A stretch of 64,000 nucleotides of DNA from Pseudomonas sp. PA27(2017) (GCF_001945445.1 NZ_MSXW01000038.1:153126-217125), one strand, 5' to 3'. Positions 53,757 to 63,769 are shown, counted from the stretch's first letter. The notes: a model not told the origin generated them from the letters alone. A program made the numbers and translations.

Positions 53757-55169
53757 ATGAGAAGCAGCCGGCACATCAAGACCCAGGAGCGACGCATCAT
53801 CAAAGTGCTGCTCGTGGCGCTGCTGAGCGTACAGGTGGTGATCTACCTGGTCAGTACACGCACCAACCGCAGCATCGTCGAGGAAACCATCAGCAGCAGC
53901 CTGCAGACCACCACCCAGGTGGTCGACGAGCTGCTCGAACTGCGCCAGCGGCAACTGGCCCAGGGCGCTGCTGTACTGGCTGCCGACTACGGCCTCAAGG
54001 AGGCCATCGCCACGGGCGAGCGCTCGACCATCGAATCCATGCTGGGCAATCATGGCAGGCGGCTGAAGGCCGACCTCGCACTGCTCAACACCCTCGACCG
54101 CCAGTTGATCGCCAGCGTGCCCAGGGAGCTGCAGCAAACCGATATCGCGCCGCTGCTCAAGGCGGCCGCCCAGTCCGCCAGGCCTGATGCCCAACCGGTG
54201 AGCCTGCTGCGCAGCCAGAGCGGTGTGCTCTACCAGCTCATCCACAGCGTGGTGAGCATGCCCACCCCCCAGGCCGAGCTGACTCTCGGTTTCGCCATCG
54301 ATGATGAACTCGCCGAAGCCCTCAAGCAGGTCACCGACACCGACTTCGTGTTCCTGTCCCGGGGCCAGAATGGTGCCTGGCAGTTGCACGGCAATACCCT
54401 GAGCAGCAGTTTCGAACGCTTGCTGGGCAACCCGGCGGCATTGGTCGACGGTGCCGAATGGACGCTGCAGGATGAGCACGACGAATACCTGATGCGCTCG
54501 GTAGCGCTGAGCAACTTCAACGCCCAGGAGGCCAGCGAGGTACTACTGATCGCCGGCAAGTCGCTGAGCCAGAACATGGCCGCTTACGAGCGCATCGAGC
54601 GCTTCCAGCGCTACCTGCTGCTGGCCAGCCTGGGGCTCTCGGCACTGGTGGTGGTGCTGATCGGCCGGCACCTGTTGCGGCCTCTCAACACCCTGGCCCA
54701 CCAGGATCCGCTGACCGAACTGCCGAACCGCCGGGTGTTCGACCACAGCGTCGCCAGCGCCCTGGCCAAAGGCCGCTCGGCATCCTTCGCACTGATGATG
54801 ATCGACCTGGATCATTTCAAGCAGATCAACGATCGCTACGGTCACGCCGCCGGCGACGAGGTGCTCAAGGTCAGCGCCCGCCGCCTGCGCGGCCTGCTGC
54901 GCAGCATCGACATGCCGGCGCGCCTGGGCGGCGACGAGTTCGCCGCGCTCCTACCCGGGCTCGACAGGGCCGCGGCCATTCGCCTGGGGCAACGCATCGA
55001 GGACGAGCTGGGTGAACCTATCGCCTTCAATGGGCAGAGCTTGCAGGTAGGCATCAGCATCGGTATCGCCATCGCGCCGGAGGACGGCAGCACCGCCAGC
55101 GAGTTGCTGCGCATGGCCGACACCGAGATGTACGCCGACAAAGCGCAGCGCGAAAGCAATCCGGTCTGA
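53757..55169 (+). CDS. Membrane-anchored diguanylate cyclase
   Basis: A 470-residue protein with a transmembrane helix near residues 18-35 and another near 290-310. A periplasmic sensor region of about 250 residues lies between them; it is Cache-like in size but has no recognised ligand motif. The C-terminal GGDEF domain has an intact active site GGDEF at 391-395 and an RxxD inhibitory site RSID at 382-385. It should make cyclic di-GMP in response to a periplasmic signal. The start at 53757 is chosen because longer frames run into the preceding gene. Confidence 0.9.
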   Translation: MRSSRHIKTQERRIIKVLLVALLSVQVVIYLVSTRTNRSIVEETISSSLQTTTQVVDELLELRQRQLAQGAAVLAADYGLKEAIATGERSTIESMLGNHGRRLKADLALLNTLDRQLIASVPRELQQTDIAPLLKAAAQSARPDAQPVSLLRSQSGVLYQLIHSVVSMPTPQAELTLGFAIDDELAEALKQVTDTDFVFLSRGQNGAWQLHGNTLSSSFERLLGNPAALVDGAEWTLQDEHDEYLMRSVALSNFNAQEASEVLLIAGKSLSQNMAAYERIERFQRYLLLASLGLSALVVVLIGRHLLRPLNTLAHQDPLTELPNRRVFDHSVASALAKGRSASFALMMIDLDHFKQINDRYGHAAGDEVLKVSARRLRGLLRSIDMPARLGGDEFAALLPGLDRAAAIRLGQRIEDELGEPIAFNGQSLQVGISIGIAIAPEDGSTASELLRMADTEMYADKAQRESNPV

Positions 55170-55234
55170 AAGGTCGAACGTCCGCGTCAGGGTGCCGGTC
55201 GCTACTGAAGTCACTTCCAGTTTCAGGATGCCTT

Positions 55235-55480
55235 ATGGAGTACCTCGACTGGCTGCAATGGCCAGCCATGCTGATCACCGTCATCGCCGCCTGGCTGGTC
55301 GCCTCCAAGCAGCGCCGCCGCCGCAACCTGGGCTTCTGGGTATTCATGGCCAGTAACCTGCTGTGGATCGCCTGGGGCCTCTACAGCCACGCCTATGCGC
55401 TGATCGTGCTGCAACTGTGCCTGGGGGCGATGAACATTCGCGGCGCCCTCAAGACCGAGACGTCAGCCGAACGCGCCTGA
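55235..55480 (+). CDS. Small three-helix membrane protein
   Basis: An 81-residue protein with three hydrophobic helices (LQWPAMLITVIAAWLVAS, NLGFWVFMASNLLWIAWGLY, ALIVLQLCLGAMNIRGAL). The pattern resembles one half of a PQ-loop/SWEET or YgjV-type protein. Function unknown. The ATG is preceded by a weak purine run only. Confidence 0.6.
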   Translation: MEYLDWLQWPAMLITVIAAWLVASKQRRRRNLGFWVFMASNLLWIAWGLYSHAYALIVLQLCLGAMNIRGALKTETSAERA

Positions 55481-55588
55481 GTGGCCGCAGTGCTGCCATT
55501 CCCGGGCGAGCTGTGAGACCATCGACGGCTTGCCATCGTTTTCCAACAGCCATGCCAGACCTCGCCCTGATGCCAGAGAGCCCGCCCG

Positions 55589-58222
55589 ATGCCTGACATC
55601 CTGCACCTGCAGCAGGCCGACTGGCGCGGCGACTTCGACGAAGGCGCGCTGCGCCGCGGCCAGGACTACGCCACCCGCGGCCTGAGCCGTCTGCTGAGCC
55701 TCAAGGATCACAGCCTGCTCGCCAGTTGCCTGGGCAGTGGCGAGCGCCCCTACCAGCAGCGCATCACCCTGCACGCCTACGGCAAGGGCTGGGGCGTGAC
55801 CGGCCATTGCAGCTGCCCGGTGGGTTTCAACTGCAAGCATGTGGTGGCCGCCCTGCTCACCCTCGAGGCGCGACAGCGTGCTGGCGATGACCTGGGCACC
55901 TTGATCGTTACCGAAAAGCCGGTGGACGAAACCGTGCTGGACGATGTGCAGCCGCAGCCGATCCTGACCCTGGGCAGCCACGTGCGCGTGCATTTCGATG
56001 CGCGCAAGGGGCGCATGCTGGAACAGACCCAGCACCGTGCCGCCCTGGCCTTCGACTATCAGGGCCACAGCGCGGTGGGTAAAACGGCCAAGGATCTGCT
56101 GGTGCGCCTGGGGCCCAATCGCCAGTTGCGCATCCCTCGCAACACGGCCCGGGAAGCCGAGCTACGGCGCCGCCTGGAAGCCGCTGGCCTGCGCATTGCC
56201 CTGAGGCAGAGCGAAGCCCTGGCCCAGCACCCTGGCGAGCATTTCGAACTGCAGGGCGATGCCGCCTGGCTGGGTTTCATGCAGCAGCAGGTTCCGGCGC
56301 TGCGCACCGAAGGCTGGCGCGTCGAGATCCAACCCGACTTCCAGTACAACCTGGCCGAGATCGACGACTGGTACGCCGATGTCGACGAGCTACCCGAACA
56401 GGGCTGGTTCGACCTGGAGCTGGGTATCGAGGTGGAAGGCCAGCGCATCAGCCTGCTGCCCGTGTTGCTGCAGGCCATCCGCCGCTCGCCCTGGCTGCTT
56501 TCCGGCGATGCCCTGGCGCAGCGCCAGGACGAGGAATTGCTGCTAGTCAGCCTGCCCCACAGCCAGCGCCGCGTGGCCCTGCCCTACGCACGCCTGAAAC
56601 CCTTGCTGGCCGCACTGGGCGAGCTGTTCATCGGCGATGCCGACGAGATCGGTGCCCGCGTGCGCCTGGCGCGGGCCGATGCCGCTCGCCTGAATGCCCT
56701 GCAGCAGGGGCCGGCGTTGAACTGGCACGGCGGTATCGAGCTGCGCGAGTTCGCCAGGCGCCTGCAGCACACCAGCCAACAGGCGGTGAGTGCGCCCGAC
56801 GATCTGGCCGCGCAGCTGCGCCCTTACCAGCTCCAGGGGCTGGGCTGGATGCAGGCGCTGGGGGAGCTGGAGGTCGGCGGCGTGCTGGCCGACGACATGG
56901 GCCTGGGCAAGACCTTGCAGACCTTGGCGCACATTCTCCTGGAGAAGCAGAGCGGTCGCCTGCAGCAGCCGGCGTTGATCGTCATGCCCACCAGCCTGAT
57001 CCCCAACTGGCAGGACGAGGCTGCGCGTTTCGCGCCGACCCTCAAGGTGCTTGCCTTGCACGGCAGCAAACGGCGTAGCCAGTTCAAGCTGATCGCCGAG
57101 CACGATGTAGTGCTTACCACCTATGCGTTGCTGCCGCGCGACCTCAAGACGCTCACCGCCCAACGCTTCCACCTGCTGATTCTCGACGAAGCCCAGAGCA
57201 TCAAGAACCCGCGCAGCAAGGCCGCCCTCGCCGCCGGTCAGATCAACGCCCGCCAGCGCCTGTGCCTGAGCGGCACGCCGCTGGAAAACAACCTGGGCGA
57301 GCTGTGGTCGCTGTTCAACTTCCTGATGCCCGGCTGGCTCGGCGACGCCAAGCGCTTCACCCGCGACTACCGCACACCTATCGAGAAGCACGGCAGCGAG
57401 CAACGCCTGGCGCACCTGCGTGGGCGAATCAAACCATTCGTGTTGCGCCGCAAGAAGGAACAGGTCGCCCGCGAGCTGCCGCCCAAGACCGAAATCACCC
57501 AGTGGGTGGAACTGACGCCTGCCCAGCGCGACCGCTACGAGATCCTGCGCCTGGCCATGGATCGCAAGGTGCGCGAGGAGATCACCCGCCAAGGCCTGGC
57601 GCGCAGCCAGATCGTGATCCTCGAAGCGCTGCTGCGCCTGCGCCAGGTGTGCTGCGACCTGCGCCTGCTCGACGATGCGCCAGCCGAACTGAGCAGCAGC
57701 GACTCCGGCAAGCTCAGCAGCCTCCTGGACATGCTCGAAGCACTGATCGGCGAAGGCCGCCGCGTGCTGCTGTTCTCGCAGTTCACCTCGATGCTGGCAC
57801 TAATCGAAAGCGAGCTGCAGGCGCGCAGTATCGGCTACGCCAAACTGACCGGCAGCACCCGTGACCGGCGCACGCCCGTGGAACAGTTCCAGGCCGGGCA
57901 GTTTCCGGTCTTCCTGATCAGCCTCAAGGCCGGTGGCGCAGGCCTGAACCTGACCGCTGCCGACACGGTGATCCATTTCGATCCCTGGTGGAACCCGGCA
58001 GCCGAGGCCCAGGCCAGCGACCGCGCCTACCGCATCGGCCAGGACAAGCCGGTGTTCGTCTACAAGCTGATCGCCCGCGGCAGCGTGGAAGAAAAGATCC
58101 AGCACTTGCAGCAGGCCAAGGCCAACCTGGCCCACGGCCTGCTCGAAGAAGGCGGCAGCCAGAGCAGCTGGCAGCTCAGTGAAGACGACCTGCAGGCGTT
58201 GTTCGCGCCGCTGGCTGACTGA
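55589..58222 (+). CDS. SNF2-family helicase with N-terminal SWIM zinc finger
   Basis: An 877-residue ATPase. A SWIM zinc finger (Cys74-x-Cys76, Cys82-x-His84 in HCSCPVGFNCKHV) precedes a region of about 300 residues, then the SNF2 motor: Walker A DDMGLGKT (Lys441), DEAQ box at 533-536, SGTPLENNLGELW, and a C-terminal helicase lobe with AGGAGLNLTAADTVIHFDPWWNPAAEAQA and DRAYRIGQ. It probably moves on double-stranded DNA or displaces bound proteins such as RNA polymerase, like RapA/HepA relatives. The physiological role is unknown. Confidence 0.92.
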   Translation: MPDILHLQQADWRGDFDEGALRRGQDYATRGLSRLLSLKDHSLLASCLGSGERPYQQRITLHAYGKGWGVTGHCSCPVGFNCKHVVAALLTLEARQRAGDDLGTLIVTEKPVDETVLDDVQPQPILTLGSHVRVHFDARKGRMLEQTQHRAALAFDYQGHSAVGKTAKDLLVRLGPNRQLRIPRNTAREAELRRRLEAAGLRIALRQSEALAQHPGEHFELQGDAAWLGFMQQQVPALRTEGWRVEIQPDFQYNLAEIDDWYADVDELPEQGWFDLELGIEVEGQRISLLPVLLQAIRRSPWLLSGDALAQRQDEELLLVSLPHSQRRVALPYARLKPLLAALGELFIGDADEIGARVRLARADAARLNALQQGPALNWHGGIELREFARRLQHTSQQAVSAPDDLAAQLRPYQLQGLGWMQALGELEVGGVLADDMGLGKTLQTLAHILLEKQSGRLQQPALIVMPTSLIPNWQDEAARFAPTLKVLALHGSKRRSQFKLIAEHDVVLTTYALLPRDLKTLTAQRFHLLILDEAQSIKNPRSKAALAAGQINARQRLCLSGTPLENNLGELWSLFNFLMPGWLGDAKRFTRDYRTPIEKHGSEQRLAHLRGRIKPFVLRRKKEQVARELPPKTEITQWVELTPAQRDRYEILRLAMDRKVREEITRQGLARSQIVILEALLRLRQVCCDLRLLDDAPAELSSSDSGKLSSLLDMLEALIGEGRRVLLFSQFTSMLALIESELQARSIGYAKLTGSTRDRRTPVEQFQAGQFPVFLISLKAGGAGLNLTAADTVIHFDPWWNPAAEAQASDRAYRIGQDKPVFVYKLIARGSVEEKIQHLQQAKANLAHGLLEEGGSQSSWQLSEDDLQALFAPLAD

Positions 58223-58228
58223 GCGCCC

Positions 58229-58702
58229 TCAGCGCTCGCTGTAGTTGTCGCCCACCACCTCGCCGGTGGAATCGATGGCCTTGCTGGACGGGAACTTGTA
58301 CGACGCGAAACGCACCGCCAGCACCGACAACGCCAGGAAGAAGATGCCGCCGCACAGGTAGAGCAGGCCGATGTCCGGCGCCTTGTGATGGGATACGTCG
58401 CCAATCAGGTAGCGGGTCAGCGCGGTGATGGCGATATACAGCAAAAAGCGGATCGGCAAATGGTTGGTCTTGAAGTAGATGCCGACCATCGCCCCCAGCT
58501 CCAGATAGATGAACAGCAGCAGAATGTCATCCACGCTGGCACTGCCCTTTTCCACCATGCCGATGAACGCCGCGACCGACGCCCAGGCGGTCGCCGCGCC
58601 GATGGCGAACAGCCCCAGGTAATGAAAGCCCTCGACGAACAGATTACCGATCGAATTCGCGCCCCTGTGCATCCGCTTGCGGCTATCGTCCACCCACTTC
58701 AT
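58229..58702 (-). CDS. psiE: PsiE-family membrane protein
   Basis: A 157-residue, four-helix inner-membrane protein. LLLFIYLELGAMVGIYFKTNHLPIRFLLYIAITALTRYLIGD is the core of the phosphate-starvation-inducible PsiE family. The biochemical function is unknown. The gene converges on the SNF2 helicase gene (6 bases apart) and diverges from yebG. No Pho box was recognised upstream. Confidence 0.88.
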   Translation of the reverse strand: MKWVDDSRKRMHRGANSIGNLFVEGFHYLGLFAIGAATAWASVAAFIGMVEKGSASVDDILLLFIYLELGAMVGIYFKTNHLPIRFLLYIAITALTRYLIGDVSHHKAPDIGLLYLCGGIFFLALSVLAVRFASYKFPSSKAIDSTGEVVGDNYSER

Positions 58703-58928
58703 GGCATTCCCCTTTCCGATTGATGCAGCCTGGCGCCGTGATCATGACGCGCCCGCATGACATTCCCATGCAGGAACAAGACCAGCGAGCCGACTGCGAT
58801 GGCATACAGAAGCCTGCTGGGGCGGAGAAGGCACATTGCCCCCGTTGAGCGAGACGGGATGCCGCGCACGTTCGGCATCTCAGGTTTACGCTGTTCAAAC
58901 GCAGCGCAGTTGATTATGCTTGCCAAAA

Positions 58929-58944
58929 CTGTATGTATGAACAG
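58929..58944 (+). promoter_or_regulatory. LexA box upstream of yebG
   Basis: CTGTATGTATGAACAG matches the SOS consensus CTGT-N8-ACAG exactly at the conserved outer bases, with an alternating TA-rich centre. It lies 38 bases upstream of the yebG start. This is the expected control of yebG, which is LexA-regulated in other bacteria. Confidence 0.88.
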
Positions 58945-58981
58945 TATTTTTCGATTATCAGCGAAGGCGTAGAGGTGATGA

Positions 58982-59245
58982 ATGGCCGTCGAAGTGGTGT
59001 ACCGCAGCAGTCGCGACCCGGAGCGTTTGTTTATGGATAAGGCCGAAGCAGATCGTCATGACAAGATGCTGGAGCTGGCCGAACTGCTCAGCGATGTATT
59101 GCGCAACGCGGTACCGTCGCTCAGCGAGGATCAGGGCGAGGAGCTGGGTATCTACATGGCCAGAAATCGCGATGTATTCGCCAAGGCGTTCAAGAATCAG
59201 CCCGATGCTCTCGGTGAATTGAGCAGTCAACCGGAAGCGGAATGA
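58982..59245 (+). CDS. yebG: DNA-damage-inducible protein YebG
   Basis: An 87-residue protein. AVEVVYRSSRDPERLFMDKAEADRHDKMLELAELL is the YebG N-terminal signature; the tail is acidic. It is SOS-induced in E. coli and supports survival after DNA damage, though its mechanism is unclear. A LexA box sits 38 bases upstream, and GAGGTG precedes the ATG. Confidence 0.93.
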   Translation: MAVEVVYRSSRDPERLFMDKAEADRHDKMLELAELLSDVLRNAVPSLSEDQGEELGIYMARNRDVFAKAFKNQPDALGELSSQPEAE

Positions 59246-59339
59246 CCGCCCCGCACGCCCATTAACATCTCTTCGCTCTTGCGGGCTGGACGGCCGACGC
59301 GCGCGCAGCTACAACAGGCTCATCCCCCGGGAGGTGACC

Positions 59340-60143
59340 ATGAGCGCGCGCGATCACTGCCTTGCCTGTCTGAACGGCGAACAGCCGGCGCTGTTCGAAG
59401 CCGCACTCTGGGTCGCGGCCGAGCATGACTCCTCGGTACAGCCCGAGCAGGTCATGCACGAACTCGAGAACCTCAGGCATCAGGTCAGTGCCGGCCTGCC
59501 CAACTTCCCGCCCCAGGAATTGGCGCAACCCTTGTTGCGACACCTCAGCGATCTGCACTTCCATGACGATGACGACAGCCCGGTGCGCCCGCAAGCCGCG
59601 CTGCTGCACAAGGTGCTGCAGCGACGTCGCGGCCAGCCGCTGAGCATCGCGCTGATCGCTCTGGAACTGGCGCGTCGGCTGCAGATTCCGCTACAGGGCG
59701 TCAGCTTTCCCGGCTACTTTCTGCTGCGTGTGCCTGGCGCCGATCACCTGCTCGACCCCTGCGGCGGGCGGCGTCTGTATACCCGCGATTGCCGAGAACT
59801 GCTGTTGCGCTACCTCGGCCCCCGTGCCCAATTGAGCGCCGAACACATGCTGAGCTGCGATGCCCGCAGCATGATCGTGCGTCTGTCGCGCAACCTGCGC
59901 CACCTGCATACACAGGCCGAGGATTACCTGAGCGCGCTGAAGGACGCCGAACGCGTGCTGCAACTGGCGCCTCCCAACGCCAACGACCACCTCGCCAGGG
60001 CCGATCTCTACGGGCATCTGGAGTGCTCCCATGCCGAGCGCTTCGACATACAGCGTGCCCTGCTCTTGTGCGAAGAGCCAGCTCTGCGCCTCAAGCTCAG
60101 CGAGCGCTTGCGCCAATCCAGTACGCAGCCCGCGTTTCATTGA
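59340..60143 (+). CDS. SirB1/transglutaminase-like protein with TPR region
   Basis: About 267 residues from the ATG behind GGGAGGTGACC. The SirB1-type domain covers LHKVLQRRRGQPLSIALIALELARRL and GVSFPGYFLLRVPGADHLLDPCGGRRLY (about residues 85-145). A helical tail with tetratricopeptide-like repeats follows (LHTQAEDYLSALKDAERVLQLAPPNAND). The usual transglutaminase cysteine is not evident, as in other SirB1 proteins, so it is probably a protein-interaction module. It is a single gene. Confidence 0.82.
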   Translation: MSARDHCLACLNGEQPALFEAALWVAAEHDSSVQPEQVMHELENLRHQVSAGLPNFPPQELAQPLLRHLSDLHFHDDDDSPVRPQAALLHKVLQRRRGQPLSIALIALELARRLQIPLQGVSFPGYFLLRVPGADHLLDPCGGRRLYTRDCRELLLRYLGPRAQLSAEHMLSCDARSMIVRLSRNLRHLHTQAEDYLSALKDAERVLQLAPPNANDHLARADLYGHLECSHAERFDIQRALLLCEEPALRLKLSERLRQSSTQPAFH

Positions 60144-60188
60144 GGCCCCCGCGGCGGGGGTAGCCGATCCCAGCCAACCGTACTGATT

Positions 60189-60238
60189 CCAATACGCCGT
60201 ATCCAATACGACACACGCGTAGCCAAAGGCGACACACG
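60189..60238. promoter_or_regulatory. Candidate upstream activator sites for the gcv promoter
   Basis: CCAATACG occurs at 60189-60196 and 60203-60210. CGACACACG occurs at 60209-60217 and 60230-60238, 21 bases apart (two helical turns). These lie 120-170 bases upstream of the sigma-54 promoter, the normal position for enhancer-binding protein sites. The protein is not identified from sequence. Confidence 0.5.
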
Positions 60239-60356
60239 GGGGGCCGCTGAGTGCTAGTGGTCCGGGCACGCAATATTCGTATCGAAATCAATACAGCCCT
60301 ATGAGCACTCGATCAAAAAATATCCTAATTTATTGAATTTAAAAGATATTTTTAAA

Positions 60357-60372
60357 TGGCACTGAGTTTGCT
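60357..60372 (+). promoter_or_regulatory. Sigma-54 (RpoN) promoter of gcvH
   Basis: TGGCAC-N5-TTGCT gives the -24 GG and -12 GC exactly 12 bases apart. All consensus positions are met, and the gcvH ATG follows 60 bases further on. The 45 bases upstream are very AT-rich and could be bent by IHF. It fits known control of a Pseudomonas glycine-cleavage operon by a TyrR-like enhancer-binding protein. Confidence 0.88.
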
Positions 60373-60432
60373 ACGCAGTTTCCGATAATCGCGCCCACCC
60401 AGATGGGCACAAAGGCCAACAAGGGAGCCCCC

Positions 60433-60816
60433 ATGAGCGAATTGCGTTTCACCGTCGAACACGAATGGCTGCGTCAGGAGGCCGATGGCCTGGTCACCGT
60501 AGGGATCACCGCCTACGCTCAAGACGCACTGGGTGACGTGGTGTTCGTGCAGTTGCCCGAACTGCAGGCTTATGCCGCCGGCGATGAGGTGGCGGTGCTG
60601 GAGTCCGTGAAAGCCGCCAGCAACATCGGCATGCCACTCGATGGTGAAGTGGTCGAAGTGAACCCCGATCTCGAGGCCAGCCCCGAGCTGGTCAATGCCG
60701 AGCCCTTGGGCCAGGGCTGGTTCTTCCGCTTCCGCCCAGCCGATGCCAGCGCCCTGGCTGGTCTGCTCGATCAGGACGCCTACGAGCGCCTGCTCAACGC
60801 CAAAGCCGACGCTTGA
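60433..60816 (+). CDS. gcvH: Glycine cleavage system H protein
   Basis: A 127-residue lipoyl carrier starting MSELRFTVEHEW behind GGGAG. The lipoylated lysine is Lys60 in VLESVKAASNI. It shuttles the aminomethyl group between GcvP, GcvT and lipoamide dehydrogenase. The gcvP gene starts 9 bases after it, and a sigma-54 promoter lies upstream. The order gcvH-gcvP(-gcvT) resembles the gcvH2-gcvP2 cluster of P. aeruginosa. Confidence 0.97.
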   Translation: MSELRFTVEHEWLRQEADGLVTVGITAYAQDALGDVVFVQLPELQAYAAGDEVAVLESVKAASNIGMPLDGEVVEVNPDLEASPELVNAEPLGQGWFFRFRPADASALAGLLDQDAYERLLNAKADA

Positions 60817-60825
60817 GAGAAAGCC

Positions 60826-63678
60826 ATGACTGATCTGAATACCCGCAACGAATTCATCGCCCGGCATATCGGCCCCCGCGATCAAGACACCGCCGCGATG
60901 CTGGAAACCTTGGGCTACAGCGACCTGGAAGCGCTGACCGCCAGCGTCATCCCGGGCAGCATCAAGGGCACCAGCGTACTGCCAGCCGGCGACGGCCAGA
61001 GCGAAGCCGATGCCCTGGCCGCCATCAAGGCCATCGCTGCCAAGAACAAGCTGTTTCGCAACTACATTGGCCAGGGTTACTACGGCACCCACACACCCTC
61101 GCCGATCCTGCGCAACCTGCTGGAAAACCCGGCCTGGTACACCGCCTACACGCCTTACCAGCCGGAAATCTCCCAGGGCCGCCTGGAGTCGCTGCTCAAC
61201 TTCCAGACCCTGATCAGCGACCTCACCGGCCTGCCGATCGCCAACGCTTCGCTGCTCGACGAAGGCACCGCCGCCGCCGAGGCGATGACCTTCTGCAAGC
61301 GCCTGTCGAAGAACAAGGCCGCCAACGCCTTCTTCGCCTCCCAGCATTGCCACCCGCAAACCCTCGACGTGCTGCGTACCCGGGCCGAACCCTTGGGCAT
61401 CGAGGTAGTGGTCGGCGATGAGGCGGCCATCGACGATACCAGAGCCTTCTTCGGCGCCCTGCTGCAATACCCGGCGAGCAATGGTGACATCTTCGACTAC
61501 CGCGAAGTGGTCGAGCGCTTCCACGCTGCCAATGCGCTGGTAGCCGTTGCCGCCGACCTGCTGGCCCTGACCCTGCTGCAGGCACCGGGCGAATTCGGCG
61601 CCGACGTTGCCTTGGGCAGCGCCCAGCGCTTCGGCGTGCCACTGGGCTTCGGCGGCCCGCACGCTGCCTACTTCGCCACCCGCGATGCGTTCAAGCGCGA
61701 CATGCCGGGGCGCCTGGTCGGCATGTCGGTAGACCGCTTCGGCAACCCGGCCCTGCGCCTGGCCATGCAGACTCGCGAACAACACATCCGTCGCGAGAAG
61801 GCCACCAGCAACATCTGCACCGCCCAAGTGCTGCTCGCCAACATCGCCGCCATGTACGCCGTGTACCACGGCCCACAGGGGCTGACGCGGATCGCCGAGC
61901 GCGTCCACCAGTTGACCGTGATTTTCGCCCGCGGCATGCAGAGCCTCGGCCTTGCTGTCGAGCAGCAGACGTTCTTCGACACCGTCACTCTGCGCACCGG
62001 CGCGCAGACCACAACGCTGCACGACAAGGCCCGCGCCGCCGCCATCAACCTGCGTGAAGTGGATGCCGAGCGCCTCGGCCTGTCGTTCGACGAAACCACT
62101 ACCCAGGCGGATATCGAGCAACTCTGGTCGCTGTTCGCAGACGGCAAGCCGGCGCCGGATTTCGCTGCGTTAGCTACTCAGGCCGACAACAGCCTGCCCG
62201 CCGGGCAACTGCGCCAGTCAGCGATTCTCGAACACCCGGTGTTCAATCGCTACCACTCGGAAACCGAGCTGATGCGCTATCTGCGCAAGCTCGCCGACAA
62301 GGACCTGGCGCTGGATCGCAGCATGATCCCGCTGGGCTCCTGCACCATGAAGCTCAACGCGGCCAGCGAGATGATCCCCGTCACCTGGGCCGAGTTCGGC
62401 AACCTGCACCCGTTCGCCCCCGCCGAGCAGAGCGCCGGTTATCAGCAACTGACCGACGAACTGGAAGCCATGCTCTGCGCCGCCACCGGCTACGACGCCG
62501 TGTCGTTGCAGCCCAACGCCGGCTCCCAGGGTGAATACGCCGGCCTGCTGGCGATTCGCGCTTATCACCACAGCCGCGGCGACGACAAACGCGACATCTG
62601 CCTGATCCCGCAATCGGCCCACGGCACCAACCCCGCCACTGCCCACATGGCCGGCATGCGCGTGGTGGTGACCGCCTGCGACGCCCGCGGCAACGTCGAC
62701 ATCGACGACCTGCGCGCCAAGGCCGAGCAGCATCGTGACCAGCTAGCCGCGATCATGATCACCTACCCGTCCACCCACGGCGTGTTCGAGGAAGGCATCC
62801 GCGAGATCTGCGCCATCGTCCACGACAATGGCGGCCAGGTGTACATCGACGGCGCCAATATGAACGCCATGGTCGGCCTCTGCGCACCGGGCAAGTTCGG
62901 CGGCGACGTTTCTCACCTGAACCTGCACAAGACATTCTGCATTCCCCACGGCGGTGGCGGCCCGGGCGTCGGCCCGATCGGCGTGAAGGCCCACCTGGCG
63001 CCGTTCCTGCCCGGCCACGGCCACATGGCCCGCAAGGAAGGTGCAGTCAGCGCCGCACCGTTCGGCAGCGCCAGCATCCTGCCGATCACCTGGATGTACA
63101 TCCGCATGATGGGCGGTACTGGCCTGCGCCTGGCGTCGCAGATGGCGATCCTCAATGCCAACTACGTCGCCCGTCGCCTGGAAGAGCACTACCCGGTGCT
63201 GTACAGCGGTGAAGGCGGCCTGGTGGCTCACGAATGCATTCTCGACCTGCGCCCGCTGAAGGACAGCAGCGGCATCAGCGTCGACGACGTGGCCAAGCGC
63301 CTGATCGACTTCGGCTTCCATGCTCCGACCATGTCCTTTCCGGTGGCCGGTACGCTGATGATCGAGCCGACCGAGAGCGAGTCCAAACAGGAGCTGGATC
63401 GTTTCTGCGACGCCATGATCGCCATCCGCGAAGAAATTCGCGCGGTCGAGCGCGGCCAGCTGAATGCCGACGACAACCCGCTGAAGAATGCCCCCCACAC
63501 CGCCGCCGAACTGGTGGGTGAGTGGACGCACCCGTACAGCCGCGAACAGGCGGTCTATCCGACCCGCAGCCTGATCGACGGCAAGTACTGGCCGCCCGTG
63601 GGCCGCGTCGACAACGTGTTCGGCGACCGCAACCTGGTCTGCGCCTGCCCGTCTATCGAAGCCTATCAGGACGCCTGA
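60826..63678 (+). CDS. gcvP: Glycine dehydrogenase (decarboxylating), P protein
   Basis: A 950-residue fused-form (homodimeric) P protein that decarboxylates glycine with PLP. The N-terminal half ([14 protein letters not shown]) and C-terminal half ([20 protein letters not shown]) are both complete. The PLP lysine is about 702 in [16 protein letters not shown]. It is co-transcribed with gcvH. A 91-base gap with a hairpin precedes gcvT. Confidence 0.97.
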   Translation: MTDLNTRNEFIARHIGPRDQDTAAMLETLGYSDLEALTASVIPGSIKGTSVLPAGDGQSEADALAAIKAIAAKNKLFRNYIGQGYYGTHTPSPILRNLLENPAWYTAYTPYQPEISQGRLESLLNFQTLISDLTGLPIANASLLDEGTAAAEAMTFCKRLSKNKAANAFFASQHCHPQTLDVLRTRAEPLGIEVVVGDEAAIDDTRAFFGALLQYPASNGDIFDYREVVERFHAANALVAVAADLLALTLLQAPGEFGADVALGSAQRFGVPLGFGGPHAAYFATRDAFKRDMPGRLVGMSVDRFGNPALRLAMQTREQHIRREKATSNICTAQVLLANIAAMYAVYHGPQGLTRIAERVHQLTVIFARGMQSLGLAVEQQTFFDTVTLRTGAQTTTLHDKARAAAINLREVDAERLGLSFDETTTQADIEQLWSLFADGKPAPDFAALATQADNSLPAGQLRQSAILEHPVFNRYHSETELMRYLRKLADKDLALDRSMIPLGSCTMKLNAASEMIPVTWAEFGNLHPFAPAEQSAGYQQLTDELEAMLCAATGYDAVSLQPNAGSQGEYAGLLAIRAYHHSRGDDKRDICLIPQSAHGTNPATAHMAGMRVVVTACDARGNVDIDDLRAKAEQHRDQLAAIMITYPSTHGVFEEGIREICAIVHDNGGQVYIDGANMNAMVGLCAPGKFGGDVSHLNLHKTFCIPHGGGGPGVGPIGVKAHLAPFLPGHGHMARKEGAVSAAPFGSASILPITWMYIRMMGGTGLRLASQMAILNANYVARRLEEHYPVLYSGEGGLVAHECILDLRPLKDSSGISVDDVAKRLIDFGFHAPTMSFPVAGTLMIEPTESESKQELDRFCDAMIAIREEIRAVERGQLNADDNPLKNAPHTAAELVGEWTHPYSREQAVYPTRSLIDGKYWPPVGRVDNVFGDRNLVCACPSIEAYQDA

Positions 63679-63686
63679 TCGCGCCT

Positions 63687-63711
63687 GGGCTGCCAACTGC
63701 TTCGGCAGCCC
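63687..63711. other. Intercistronic hairpin between gcvP and gcvT
   Basis: GGGCTGCC (63687-63694) and GGCAGCCC (63704-63711) form an eight-pair stem with a nine-base loop, 8 bases after the gcvP stop. There is no T-run, so it is not a strong terminator; it may reduce gcvT or protect gcvHP mRNA. Confidence 0.6.
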
Positions 63712-63769
63712 TATCCCTCTATGCCCGCACGCGGTTGCGGGCCGCTCACGACCTATACAGGAGAGCGCA

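Noticed and set aside
60144-60432. Glycine riboswitch upstream of gcvH
   Set aside because: I looked for paired aptamer-like stems and the conserved glycine riboswitch core and did not see them; a sigma-54 promoter explains the region, leaving only about 50 bases of leader.
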